Shown: positions 46,640 to 56,345 of the stretch, one piece after another
How positions within the stretch are numbered: the first letter of the stretch is position 1
How the letters are laid out: every line of letters begins with the position of its first letter
Assembly: GCA_941918925.1 (NCBI GenBank)
Contig: OW799237.1
Location: forward strand, 6,615,201-6,679,200
Length of the DNA stretch: 64,000 nucleotides
Origin: Phyto melanocephala
Taxonomy: Eukaryota > Arthropoda > Insecta > Diptera > Rhinophoridae
Direction of reading: 5' to 3'
The notes under the pieces: generated by a model
Databases searched by the model: none
What the model was told of the DNA's origin: nothing
Seen by the model: only the letters and a program-made list of their open reading frames with translations
Translations under genes and position numbers: made by a program

Positions 46640-47240
46640 GGTGACCTTAAAAGAGCTTCGACACTCGCTATTTTTTCTGGCAATCTAGAGATACGGCTCT
46701 CATTGTGCATTTCGGATAAATGAAGTGTATTTCACGCTGGAATTTTCGCTATCTGGAAGGCTTATAGAATACTGAATGACAAGAATATTCATAAGAGTTA
46801 GTATTTTTGTCGACAGTCAAGCGGCACTCTAAATTAGTCGGTCAGAGCAGAAAATAGTTGTCAAGGCTTGGTCATCAAACTAACATTGTCCTGGTATGGA
46901 TCTCTACGCCTAGGGCCAGTATTGTAAAGGGGGGATCTAATTTGATTATCTCCAACGCAAATGCAATCGCAATCCTGTTGGGGACTATCAAAAGGAGGAT
47001 CTCCCGACACTTTCTTGGAAAAGCCGAGAGCAGGTGGCGTGAACTGCAAATATATAGAGTGGCCAAGCTGTCGTTGCCCTCTTTTAATAAAAGGCGTACA
47101 TCGCAATTTATAAATAGAGGTCGAAAGAACATTTCAAGGTTGCAGGTGATATTGGCGGGACACTGTATATTAGGAAAATACGGAGAAGCTGGGATCGGCT
47201 TTCCACCTTCTCTGCAAATGTCCTGCTCTGGCTGCTAAGA
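46640..47240 (+). pseudogene. LINE RNase H domain and C-terminus relic
   Basis: Blocks in order: SVFHAGIFAIWKAYRIL at about 46728 (equivalent of the VFQAE active-site block), FCRQSSGTL with a lost DSQAA Asp, VLVWISTPRASIVKGG at 46888 (VWVPGHKGI-like), then SRWRELQIYRVAKLSLPSF, RTSQFINRGRKNISRLQVIL, AGHCILGKYGEAGIG and a closing CSGC near 47230. This is the RNase H to Cys-rich C-terminus order of Jockey/LOA-type LINEs. The last 126 codons are open, but catalytic residues are lost and the RT is not in frame upstream. It is a relic. Confidence 0.75.
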
Positions 47241-47339
47241 GACACAAAATCGTGACCAAAAATTCTCATCACTCAATTAAAAGTCATTGAATTTGATTAT
47301 TAAAAGTCATGCTGTATGAGATATGTTTCTATCGAACAA

Positions 47340-48020
47340 TTATTTTAGCGACAAAGTTTCGGCTCTATGGGTACGTAAACAAACAGAATGGCTGAATTCG
47401 GTGTGAAGAAAAGTTAGGGCTGTTTTCCACTGTGCGGTTTGTGAGCCGGCGGCATCATTAACACGTACTTCTTTAAGAACGTTGAAAATCGCAAAGTTAC
47501 TGTCTATGGAATAAGACATTGAAGCGAAGACTACCGACTTTCGTCTTACTCAAAATGGAAGAGTTGGTTCTGGTTGTCATGTACTTCTAACAGGACGTTG
47601 TCATATGACACACGGTACGCGATACCATAAACCTATTAAGGAAACAGTTTGATTAGCATTTAATCTCACGTTTTGGAGCAAGGCATTAGCTGCCAAGATC
47701 AATGCAATTTAATTCGACTAGACTATTTTTTGTGAAGATATGTGAAGACCCTTTTGTATACAGGGCAAGACCATTTCGAACCTGAAAGACAACATTACGA
47801 CTGCCGTTAGTGAGATAACGGCCGCAATGATGGAAAAAGTTTACTAAAATTAAAGATCACGAATGGACCACCTACGATGCAGCCGCGGGAAATATTTATA
47901 TTAAATATTGTTTCAAAAATTAATGGCAGGCATTTCTTTCCCTTCACAAGAATACATTTCATTCACTTTTGCAATTTTTCCGTTTTTTTTTTATAAAATC
48001 CAAACGGTAAAAAATCACCC
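47340..48020 (+). pseudogene. Decayed DD41D-type transposase and 3' terminus
   Basis: FSDKVSAL-type and VNKQNG-like traces near 47350 are followed by AGGIINTYFFKNVENRKVTV, RLDYFL (third Asp region), RYVKTLLYTG, and MDHLRCSRGKYLY at the C-terminus near 47880. About 120 bp beyond it, AAAAAATCACCC (to 48020) matches the inverse of a GGGTGATTTTTT terminus as at 22886. There are many frameshifts and stops. The 5' end was not found. Confidence 0.7.
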
Positions 48021-48179
48021 ATTAGTAGACTAAATAACTAACCAGACTGCAGAAAAGACAAGATTACAGACTACAGTCTGAACTAAATGAAAGACTTAGC
48101 TATGAAAAGTGAAATTTTTTTATTAAGTGGCAACTCTAAAATTTGGCCAATTATTTAAAAGGGGGAACTTTAGGAAGGA

Positions 48180-49040
48180 ACAATGCGCTATAATTGTGAA
48201 AACTTTTTAAAAAAAAATTGGGAAAGTTATGAGAAGACCGCCCACAAACTGCGAATTATTACAGTGGAGAAAATGCTCCTAATGTGTTAACTAATCAAAG
48301 AATGGTAAAGAAAATTGCAGAGTCTACGTCGATTATGGACAATAAGACTTCTATACGTCAACCGAACGGTACGATTTCAGGAAAACATTGCTATTGTAAA
48401 CGAGATTCGTGTTCGTTCTCAACAACTTCAAATTTTACGAAGTACTAGGTAGCGAATTTTAAGAAAAGTCCTCCACATTCATGGGTTTAATATGCAACTT
48501 ACTCAAGAGCTCAAGCCAGCAGGCCGGCAATTCATTCCAGGGGTAAATGAAGCAAAGTAAAGTCAATTTAATTTTTTCCAAAAAATTCATCTTCTCCGCA
48601 TTTCTATTTGAATGATTTCGTGAATACACGGAACCGCCGAATCCTCATGCAATCCATTAGAAACAAAAGCATCCAAAACAAGCGTGATTGGGCATAAGTT
48701 TTTTTAAAAGTAGTCCGAAATTTCAGAGACTAAATGGCATTCGTTGCAGTTCCATGATGACGGAGTTCTTGTGGACTCCGCAAGACGGTGTCACCTGCTA
48801 CACAACGCATGATACACAATGCATTTATTGCAGCAATGATTTCCAGAACAAATTATGTCTAGAAGTTCTGATGTCAATTGGCCATCAAGATCATGTGACT
48901 TAAAGCCGTGCAAGAGTTTTCTTTGGGGTTTTGTGAAATCTCTAGTTTATGCGAATAAGCCAGAAATATTTCCTAATTGAACGCGTTATTGGTAAAATGC
49001 AGCCAAATATCTATGAAAAACTCATGAAAAATTTTATATA
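48180..49040 (+). pseudogene. Second decayed mariner-type transposase
   Basis: Fragments in order: RIRVRSQQLQILR-like and QLTQELKPAGRQF near 48400-48530 (N-terminal half), then LNDFVNTRNRRIL near 48615, PQDGVTCYTTHDT at 48778-48816 with the second Asp, HVT, a stop and SRARVFFG, and KSLVYANKPEIF by frame-shifting near 48935. The middle is compressed and the first and third Asp blocks are not clear. It abuts the SINE at 49062. Confidence 0.6.
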
Positions 49041-49061
49041 AAAGACTATCACCAGAGCCGT

Positions 49062-49264
49062 GGGTGCCCCAGTGGACTAGTCAGTAGTGTGCTGGTCTGC
49101 TAGTCTGAAGGTTGCGGATTTGAATCCCGCCAGAGACTCTGGACTGGCGTGCTTCTTCTTCTCTGCTTTACTATAATATTATTTCTATTCTATTCGAGTA
49201 TCACAAAGGGATCCATATAATGGACCAAAGTGAGCTGCACAACAGCTGCCTGTTCTACCTACCT
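49062..49264 (+). mobile_element. tRNA-derived SINE, copy 2
   Basis: It begins GGGTGCCCCAGTGGACTAGT. Box-A-like TGGACTAGTCAG is followed about 30 bp on by box-B-like GGATTTGAATCC inside a GCGG/CCGC stem, then GCCAGAGACTCTGGACTGG, a CTTCTTCTTCTCTG stretch, TTTCTATTCTATTC, ATCACAAAGGGATCC and the tail GTTCTACCTACCT. Copy 1 on the opposite strand at 13815-14037 shows the same blocks in the same order. The target duplication is weak here (AGCCGT before, AGTCGT after). Confidence 0.8.
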
Positions 49265-51530
49265 AGTCGTGGAGGAATTCGACGGATATTTTATTCGATA
49301 TTTAATTGGAACATGTGCTCTTTACACCACTGCAACTAAAAAATTTCAACTATCTCAAAAAATACGTTTTTTTATCTTAAAATTAAAAGGTTTATTCTTA
49401 ATGGGACATCCTTTACTATAGACCAGACTCTAGACGTTATTATAGTCTACATTCTAGACCATATTGTAGGCTAGACTATAATTTATACAAAAGATTATGG
49501 ACTACACATTTGATAAAAATAATGCTTTATGTTAGAAATCCATCTTTCTTTCCTTTTATATTTTAAAGCAACAACTTAAGTAATTTTCATTCAAATTGTC
49601 TACCTGTCTGTATATTTTCAAAATTATGAAAACTAATTTTCTTTATTGTACATTAAGTTACTTACACAAATCTTCTTATAACTCCTTAATATTACAATTA
49701 AATCAATAACTTAACATGACCTGATTTTATCTGAGATATGGCACAAAAACGAAAAAAAGATGCTTAAAAAAACAGAAACCAGCTTATAAAAAAAAAGTTA
49801 TTTTAACAGATTATAAAAATTTTAGTTTAAGCGAGAATATTGTTGGAAGAGAAAAGACGAAGCCATCAGAACAAAAAACTAAAAATTTTATATAAAAACT
49901 ATAACCAAGAAATTTGTAAATAACCAGCCTACCCGGTGCGCTTCACTACCACCAACAGGAAATTTGTATTGTTTTTTTTTCCATAATGAACAAAATCCAT
50001 AAAATGACTTTAAATGAATTGAATAATTGACTTAAACTAAAAATTACTTTAAATAAATTTAATACTTGTTTAATGTCTTTCCTTCAAATTTATTTTAGTT
50101 GGTGGCGCAGGAAACCGCACAGGATACAGCTAGTTAATTAACAAAATTAATTTAACTCGCCATGAAATTAACAAAACTATTGGAAAAATGCTCTCTTATA
50201 TACAAATGAACATAATGCTGTCTGTTTATTGTGAGCCGGACATTAATGTCACAATTGACATAAATTCCTATGTCACTCACAATTCGAAACGTCATCATTC
50301 GTTAGCTGTTTTTGTTTCCATTTAAATCATTATGAACTGTCACGGCAATATATGAAACTCATTGGAATGACAGTGTCTTTCGAATATTGGTCGTATCAAC
50401 TTAGAAGCCTTCGTGGGCCTGCGGGCGAAGGTCCTACAATAGGTGAAATCTATGAACCTAAGAAGGTAGGTGGAAACGACTTCTTTCATTTTTTGCACAA
50501 ACCACAAGGTAATTTAAAAAAACCACCGAAGTTGTTGGCTAAAATTAACTAAAGTAACGCTTTGTGCCCAAATCTAGCTCATGCAAAACAACTTTGCTAA
50601 AGATGATCACACGATCAAATGCATAGTTTACGATTCTATAAAGGACATACAGACAAACACTCATTTCTATATATAAAGATGCTGGCATCATGAATTCCTT
50701 TCCCTCTAACCAAAAGCCAAGAAAAAAGCAAACAAAGTTATAGAAAAAAGAGAAAACGACTTTATGGATATAAATGTGTGTATGTGTGTGTGTGTGTAAT
50801 TTTTGTTCACAGCTTGTAGAAAAAAAAACAAAACTTTTCAATGTTCATAAAGTTTTTTTAGCCATTAAAAATTTAAATTTTTTATATTTTTTTTTTAATT
50901 TTTTGCAACTGTAACAGCCATTGAAAATACAGTTAACAAAAGCATTAAAAAATAGTGTTAACTGTGTTTTTTATGCGTGTGTGTACGAGAGAGTGTGTGT
51001 GTGTGTCTGTGTGTGTGTGCCTGAGTGCAGACACATACATAAATCATTTTATGGCACAAATATTGGCCTAAATGTTAGTGTGAAGCAAAAAAAAATATAT
51101 GACAACCCAATGTGAGAAGATTAAATTTTTGCTAAATATTAAAACCTGCAGAACAAAAATGCTTTAAATTGCCATTTAGTAGTATGTAGTTATAAAAAAA
51201 GGTTAAAAATATTTATATGAAAATAATAATAGAAAAATGAATTTGTTTTTTGTAAAATATGGAGAAACAAACAATTGAAGCATATTTTTGACATGTTGAA
51301 ATTTTGTTGATATCAAAGTCAACAGTTCGTGAAATATCTATTGAAAAAAATTTTTTATTGAGTTGTGTGAGGGTTTTTGTCAAAAATAATAAATATTTAA
51401 AAAATCACTTGTGTTTTTAAAGGGATGAGTATAGATTTAATAAAAACCGTTTGTAAAAACGTTTTATGTAAATTATGTACACAGGGTAACTTGCATAAGA
51501 CCTATCGATGTTAAGCATCTAAAATTTAAT
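49265..51530. other. AT-rich non-coding DNA with GT microsatellites
   Basis: A TAGACTA-type patch lies at 49418-49510. (TG)n runs lie at about 50775-50798 and 50993-51019. A GC-richer patch at 50400-50480 gives a frame (50352-50552) that I do not recognise. Confidence 0.5.
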
Positions 51531-51532
51531 TT

Positions 51533-52190
51533 ATTATACCCGTCACATGACAGTGTAAAAGGGTATATATGTAGATTTGTCGTTCCGTGTGACAATTCTA
51601 CAATATTACCGACCCCGAATTTTCTGAAAGCTTATGAATAGGGGAATCGCTTAAGCATTGTGCATCTGTCCATGTGTACCTTGAAATTAACATTGCCAAG
51701 ACCCGCGTAAGATATCAAAATATCAGAAATATTCTAAAACAGATCTATATTGGAAATCACCATAATCGCCCCATAACTTTCAGAGATATGAACAAATAAA
51801 CACGACTGCCTCTGAATTTTCGCTTATTTTTACCACAAATACTAATTGTTTTCAGCCCAAGGATATTTTATAGACGCGGTTTTTACGACTTATAGATTCG
51901 ATATGACTCTAGAAATATTCAGAAAAAAAGTTGACAAATTAGTCACTAATCGTCAAAGTTGTAGGCAAAAATTTTTTGAAAAAATATAAATTTTTTTAAA
52001 TGTATAAAATTTAAAAAAAAAAAAAAATTTTTAACACGCTTAAGACACCAAAATATAAGCCGTAATCTCAGAAATAATTGCTAAGAAAAACTCACAAATC
52101 GTTTTGAAACCAACTGAGATATAAGCACCAGAGTGCACCAGAGTACTAACGAAAATAGATATTTTTTTAGTTTCTATACAACCGAACGAG
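51533..52190 (+). repeat. Dispersed repeat family A, long copy in inverse orientation
   Basis: It starts TTATACCCGTCACATGACAG then TGTAAAAGGGTATATATG, the terminal palindrome. TTTGTCGTTCCGTGTG, GACCCCGAATTTTCTGAAAG, GGGGAATCGCTTAAGC and CACGACTGCC follow. This is the reverse of the order at 16604 and 29097. The distal part (TCACTAATCGTCAAAGTTGT, AACTGAGATATAAGC) also matches 24490-24740. Confidence 0.7.
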
Positions 52191-52599
52191 CCAATATGGA
52201 GACCAAATAAAATTACTTGAGTATTAAAATAAATATACTTAGCTATATAAAAAAACAATCCAAGATGGCGTCCTAGATTAAACGATGTACTAATGAGTTG
52301 AATATAGTAATTATGACTTTGTTCCCTTTGATATAAAATAAAAAGGCTAGACCATTATAATATAGTGAACTGTTAAAAAGTGTAAAATCCAAGAAATGAA
52401 ATTTTGATAAATTAAAATATAATATTCGTGGACCTTATTTAGAACATCTGGTGTTAAAAATCTACTCTGCAATAATATCTTATTTCTTAGTATACAAATA
52501 AATAGTTCATTTTCCAACCCTGATACAAATAAAAAAAATAAAGGCGTATTCAACAAATATTGACAAAAGTCTTTCCAAACAGCGGGCGCGACAAGACTA

Positions 52600-52780
52600 C
52601 ATTGTAAATATTCTTTGGACTAACCTAAACTCCTGATGTTGCTTAATAACATTGCAAATAGTTCAACGGCAGACCTAAGCTGTGCTTTTAGTTTTGGGGA
52701 TGTTTCTCCAAATAGGGGATTTTTATTTGTGATTGTGGATAAGAATTTCGTGAGAAAAGCCAGGGAATTTTTTTTTGGAA
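52600..52780 (-). pseudogene. Probable Tc1-like helix-turn-helix fragment
   Basis: The minus strand reads VCR, a stop, TICNVIKQHQEFRLVQ, similar to VCHQTVSNVIEKHN at 2.7 kb. The nucleotide blocks ATAACATT, AGTT(C/T)GA(C/T)GGCAGACCT are shared. It is short and frame-broken. Family assignment follows the 2.7 kb relic. Confidence 0.4.
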
Positions 52781-52854
52781 AAATATTTTTGCTAGGGATT
52801 TTTAAGGATAATATTTGTACTTCAAAAACGTTGTTGATCTTTTTTTGTTGCTTA

Positions 52855-53123
52855 TACATATATCTGTGGCTTGGAGCTAAAAGGGCCAATGTCACTTTTT
52901 TGATCTTTAGAGATAATCATTGCATTAGATTTGTTTTCTTGTTCTATTTCATTATGGTGAAACAGTTAAAATCATTCTTAACCCAGAACAGCTTCATAAA
53001 TAAAATGCTGGCCAATGTCACTATGAAAGCATCTATAAAAGTTGGAGTTCAGTTCCAATTTTCTCAAAAGTAAACATTTTGGCATTGGCCCTTTTAGCTC
53101 CAAGCCACAGATATATTTATGTA
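52855..53123. mobile_element. Element with 40-bp inverted termini
   Basis: TACATATATCTGTGGCTTGG then AGCTAAAAGGGCCAATG at 52855 is matched by the reverse complement of 53086-53123, with one 2-3 base difference near the tip. The GCCAATGTCACT block also recurs internally. The 145-codon frame at 52636-53073 crosses the left arm and antisense transposase sequence, so it is not a gene. One copy is in the window. Confidence 0.6.
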
Positions 53124-53239
53124 CAAATAAAATTAAATTAAATAATTTTAATACAAATGCATTTAATTAAACAAGTGTTGCATTTTTTATTTAAAAAAAA
53201 TTATTTCATTATATTTATTTTTATTTTTTTTTTCTAGGA

Positions 53240-53670
53240 TTTATTTTATTACTGTCAATGGAAAACAGTATAGAACGATGATAACCAACTTTTTATGGCC
53301 GAATTTGGAAGAAGTTGATCTTGACAACATTTGGTTCCAACAAGACGGGGCTACGTGCCACACAGCAAATACAACAATTCAATTATTGTGAGAAAAGTTT
53401 GGTGATTCGATTAGTTCAAAAAATTGTGATATTAAATGACCTCCAAGAAGTTGTGATTTAACACCATTAGACTATTTTTGTGGGGCTATTTAAAGTCATT
53501 GGCCTTTCGAAATAAACCAGACTCTCTTTAAGCTTTACAAGTCAATATTGAACATGCCATTCATGACATACGACTTGATTTGATGGAAAAAGTGCTCCAA
53601 CATTGCGTTCATCGAATTCGTTCCTGCAGAAGAAGTCGTAGAGGCCATTTGAATGACGTTTTATTTAGAA
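53240..53670 (+). pseudogene. DD41D transposase relic
   Basis: VNGKQYRTMITNFLWPNLEE then DNIWFQQDGATCHTANTTI carries the second Asp. After two stops, PPRSCDLTPLDYF carries the third, with 41 positions between the two Asp counting stops as residues. HAIHDIRLDLMEKVL-like and NSFLQKKS C-terminal traces follow. The N-terminal half, first Asp and both termini are missing. Confidence 0.8.
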
Positions 53671-53869
53671 TTTTATTGTATCAATTGTACTTCACATTAA
53701 ATAAAAAATTTCTAAATATTAATAACAATAAGTGTGTGTTTTTTTTAAATCATATCACTCTTATGGGAAAACCTTTTATATATGAAATTTGGCATTTTAA
53801 ATAAATGAATAAAAAAAGAGGATATTATTTTCCATCTATGGACTTTGACAGCTAATGTTTAAAATAAGT

Positions 53870-54040
53870 GTAAAAACAAATCAGCTGACGAATCAAGACT
53901 GACCTGATGAATAAATATGCCTTCAACAGGCATTTAATTTTCTTGACAACTTTTTGTAGGACCAATTTGAATTTTTTTTTTAAATTTTTAATAATTTTTG
54001 CACATGCTTCTTCTTTGTCCCTTATTTTGATCACACTCAC
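53870..54040 (-). pseudogene. Tc1-like transposase N-terminus relic
   Basis: The minus strand reads IRDKEEACAKIIKNLKKKFK then LVLQKVVKKIKCL. The next codons no longer match the VCHQTVSNVI block seen at 2.7 kb. The nucleotide string GTAGGACCAA followed by a T-run and AAATTTTTAA is shared with 2770-2810, which supports common origin. Confidence 0.45.
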
Positions 54041-54095
54041 AAGAAAACAACACTGTTGTCATTAAAAAAAATAACTGAAATATAAATATTATAAA

Positions 54096-54277
54096 CAGGG
54101 TTCACTTATACAAGGTGGCGGTGCCAGCCCAGCTGATTATTTTTTTGTGCTCTGGAGTATGTCAAACTACATATATAAAAAATGATTTCAACTCCGGAAA
54201 TTGCCAAACTTCATACATAAAAAAGAGAGACAAAAATTGTTCTCCTTTACGCTATCACCTTATGTAATTACACCATG
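54096..54277 (+). mobile_element. P-element-like MITE, copy A, exact 8-bp duplication
   Basis: The right end, read inward, is CATGGTGTAATTACATAAGG then TGATAGCG. The left end is the diverged CAGGGTTCACTTATACAAGG then TGGCGG. Exact 8-bp duplications ATTATAAA flank it (54088-54095, 54278-54285). The P element terminal repeat, as I remember it, begins CATGATGAAATAACATAAGG then TGG, and P makes 8-bp duplications. Copy B, inverted, is at 57693-57879. It has no coding sequence. Confidence 0.85.
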
Positions 54278-54285
54278 ATTATAAA

Positions 54286-54949
54286 TATTTTTCAAATATA
54301 ACCAGATCAAAATAAAAAACATTACATATCGTTTTCGAAAAAGGTTTAAACACACAACGTGTGTGAAGATTTTTACGATCTCATTCCATATGCACTACTA
54401 TGTAGACCAAATTGTATACAATTTTTAGGCTACACTGTCTATAACACTTATGTCTACTTGTAATCACTTTGTTTTCAAATAGCCATTGTCTTACTTTTAC
54501 AACACATTAAAACTTTTACATTAAAAACATTACAAAAAAATTAAACAATTTAATAAAAATATATTTTTAAACTTTTAGCTTTATGCTGGATACCTTGCAA
54601 GTACTTTTCTTTTACACTATTAATTTATTGTAACATAAATGTAAAAAAGCATGCAAAAGTGTTGTATTTTAAACTCATTTATTTGGTAATAGAAAAGTCT
54701 TGTTAGAGAAAAGGAGAGGAAAGTTGGATGGGATGTGGGCAAAATGACCAAAATTATGGTATAGATGATGTTAAAAATCTAGAGAAGGTTAAATGTTTTT
54801 TATTTTTTATTTAATTATAGTTTTGCATATTAATTAGTTTTTTTTTTCTACTAGATATTGTTATTAACCCTAAGCTCGTTTTTATATTTTTTTATCTATA
54901 ATGATCAAAGTAAATTCCCAAATTAATTTTCTATTTTCTATTGTCTACA
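54286..54949. other. AT-rich non-coding DNA
   Basis: No supported feature. Confidence 0.5.
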
Positions 54950-55051
54950 AGTTGGTATCTAAAAGACGTAGCAGAATTTAGTCGCCAGATAGAAGCAAGT
55001 ATACCAGTTGGTATCTAAAAGACGTAGCAGAATTCAGTCACCAGATAATAG
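54950..55051 (+). repeat. 56-bp tandem duplication
   Basis: AGTTGGTATCTAAAAGACGT then AGCAGAATTTAGTCGCCAGA at 54950 recurs at 55006 with three substitutions. The second copy runs directly into the P-like element at 55052. Confidence 0.75.
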
Positions 55052-55474
55052 CAAGGCGAATTCACATTAGGTGGCAACATCATTACTATAAACACAAAAA
55101 GACTCGGAGATTGTCAAAACACAAAGCAAACAAATTGTTTGTTTACTTTTGATTGAAATTTCTTTTTTATAAACTTACACGAAATTTTTCAAAATAACTA
55201 AGTATTTTTAATTTTTTACATACATTTCTAATAGTTTATATCACACATTATTTGTGTTTATTAAAAAATGTTTCACAAATTAAAACCACTAGGACAAACA
55301 CAATACGCGTTTTGCATTTCTGGATTAAAACATTCAAAATTTTATTTAATTTAGTTATAACTTTTATTTTACTTATTTACCAAGAAGATATTGAACAAAT
55401 TGTTTTATATTTTAGAATATTCTTTATAATATAGTTTTATTGGCCTTTGAGGCTTTTTATATTACTTTTGTTGA

Positions 55475-55512
55475 AAATAAAATAAAACAAAATAAAATAA
55501 AATAAAATAAAA
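55475..55512 (+). repeat. (AAAAT)n microsatellite
   Basis: AAAATAAAATAAAACAAAAT then AAAATAAAATAAAATAAAA lies directly before the left arm of the internal hairpin. Confidence 0.8.
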
Positions 55513-55513
55513 A

Positions 55514-55779
55514 GTTGTTTTTTGTATTGAGCTTGAGATTATTTTTTTATAAAAAATAGTTTTAATTTTATTTTCCGATATTTCGCTACCACATTTTATT
55601 TAAAAAAATTTAAAAAAAATTTGTTTTTTTAACAATTCTAATATTTTAATTGTTAATTGTTGAAAATTGTAAAAACTTTCCCTGAAGAAGCTACCCAATG
55701 TGGTAGCGAAATATCGGAAAATAAAATTAAAACTATTTTTTATAAAAAAAGTGATCTCAAGCTCAATACAAAAAACAAC
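55514..55779. repeat. 83-bp inverted repeat
   Basis: The arms 55514-55596 and 55697-55779 are almost perfectly complementary, from GTTGTTTTTTGTATTGAGCT through CCGATATTTCGCTACCACAT to its inverse. The loop is about 100 bp and AT-rich. A transcript would form a long stable hairpin. Confidence 0.8.
55681..55718 (+). other. Hammerhead-ribozyme-like core
   Basis: CCTGAAGAAGCTACCCAATG then TGGTAGCGAAATATCGG contains CTGAAGA (fits the CUGANGA core) and a 6-bp stem GCTACC/GGTAGC closed by GAAA. The stem III partner ATATCGG pairs with CCGATAT in the left arm at about 55576. One extra A lies between the core and stem II. Stem I was not identified. It may be a hammerhead relic of the kind known in Penelope-like and other retroelements. 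Confidence 0.35.
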
Positions 55780-55998
55780 TGTTTATATAAATTAAAAAGA
55801 TCGAAAACATTTATTTATTATAAAATAAAATATTAATATTTTGATAGTTTTTTTTCACAAAATTTAAAACTTTTATAAAATTTTCAACCAACGAAAAAAA
55901 AACTTTAAATATAAACAAACTTTGACGTTAGAAATAAAACGAGCAAAAAACAATAAGCTGGCTTCGTAACATCACCTTATGTGAATTTGCCTTGGAAG

Positions 55999-56240
55999 CA
56001 TGATACAATTATCAGGTAGCCTCACTAAAACAGCTGATTTTTTTTTCTCTACCTGAAGGTTTAACTAAAATATCAAATTTTGTTTATGTATGTGTATATA
56101 TTGTGTACGTATATATTCCACCACCAAAAAAACACGCACACACATTTGCTTTTTGACATTTAAGTCGTCGTTTTCCAGCAACAAAATACATTTAGGATTT
56201 TGTTGTTGCAGAACTGAGGCTACCTGATGATTGTACCATG
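55999..56240. mobile_element. P-element-like MITE, 242 bp
   Basis: The left end CATGATACAATTATCAGGTA then GCCTCA and the reverse complement of the right end, CATGGTACAATCATCAGGTA then GCCTCA, match at 24 of 26. The CATG start and AGGTRG spacing agree with the P-like MITEs at 54.1 and 57.7 kb. It abuts the 55052-55994 element with only GAAG between. The right flank is GATAGAAG. Confidence 0.7.
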
Positions 56241-56264
56241 GATAGAAGCTTATTTTCAGAGCGT

Positions 56265-56345
56265 ATTTTATTATGCTCTTATATTTAGAGACTCACTTGC
56301 TCAACAATGCTGCCATATCAATATAATAAATATAAATAAATCGTG
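56265..56345 (+). repeat. Dispersed repeat family B, partial
   Basis: TGCTCTTATATTTAGAGACT then CACTTGCTCAACAATGCTGC and CATATCAATATAATAAA aligns with the 8838, 26265 and 32940 copies. Confidence 0.5.

Larger units (their letters stand above)
55052..55994. mobile_element. P-like element, 943 bp, with a large internal hairpin
   Basis: The left end CAAGGCGAATTCACATTAGG then TGGC and the reverse complement of the right end, CAAGGCAAATTCACATAAGG then TGATG, match closely. The block AATTCACATAAGGTG is close to the AATTACATAAGGTG of the P-like MITEs. An inverted repeat occupies 55514-55779. No target duplication is readable: the left flank is GATAATAG, and the right flank runs into another element after GAAG. 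There is no transposase. Confidence 0.6.

Noticed and set aside
46858..47238. A 126-codon open frame as a possible host gene
   Set aside because: Its translation is the RNase H/C-terminal part of a LINE and continues upstream in broken frames.
49062..49140. A functional tRNA gene
   Set aside because: The tRNA-like head lacks a full cloverleaf, and the same head with a shared body and tail recurs at 13.8-14.0 kb, so it is a SINE.
50352..50552. A 66-codon frame with a GC-rich centre and a GGTAGGT splice-donor-like site
   Set aside because: I do not recognise the product, no partner exon was found, and the length is within chance expectation.
52636..53073. A 145-codon open frame on the plus strand
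   Set aside because: It overlaps antisense Tc1-like sequence and one arm of an inverted-repeat element, has no recognisable domain and starts without a good context.
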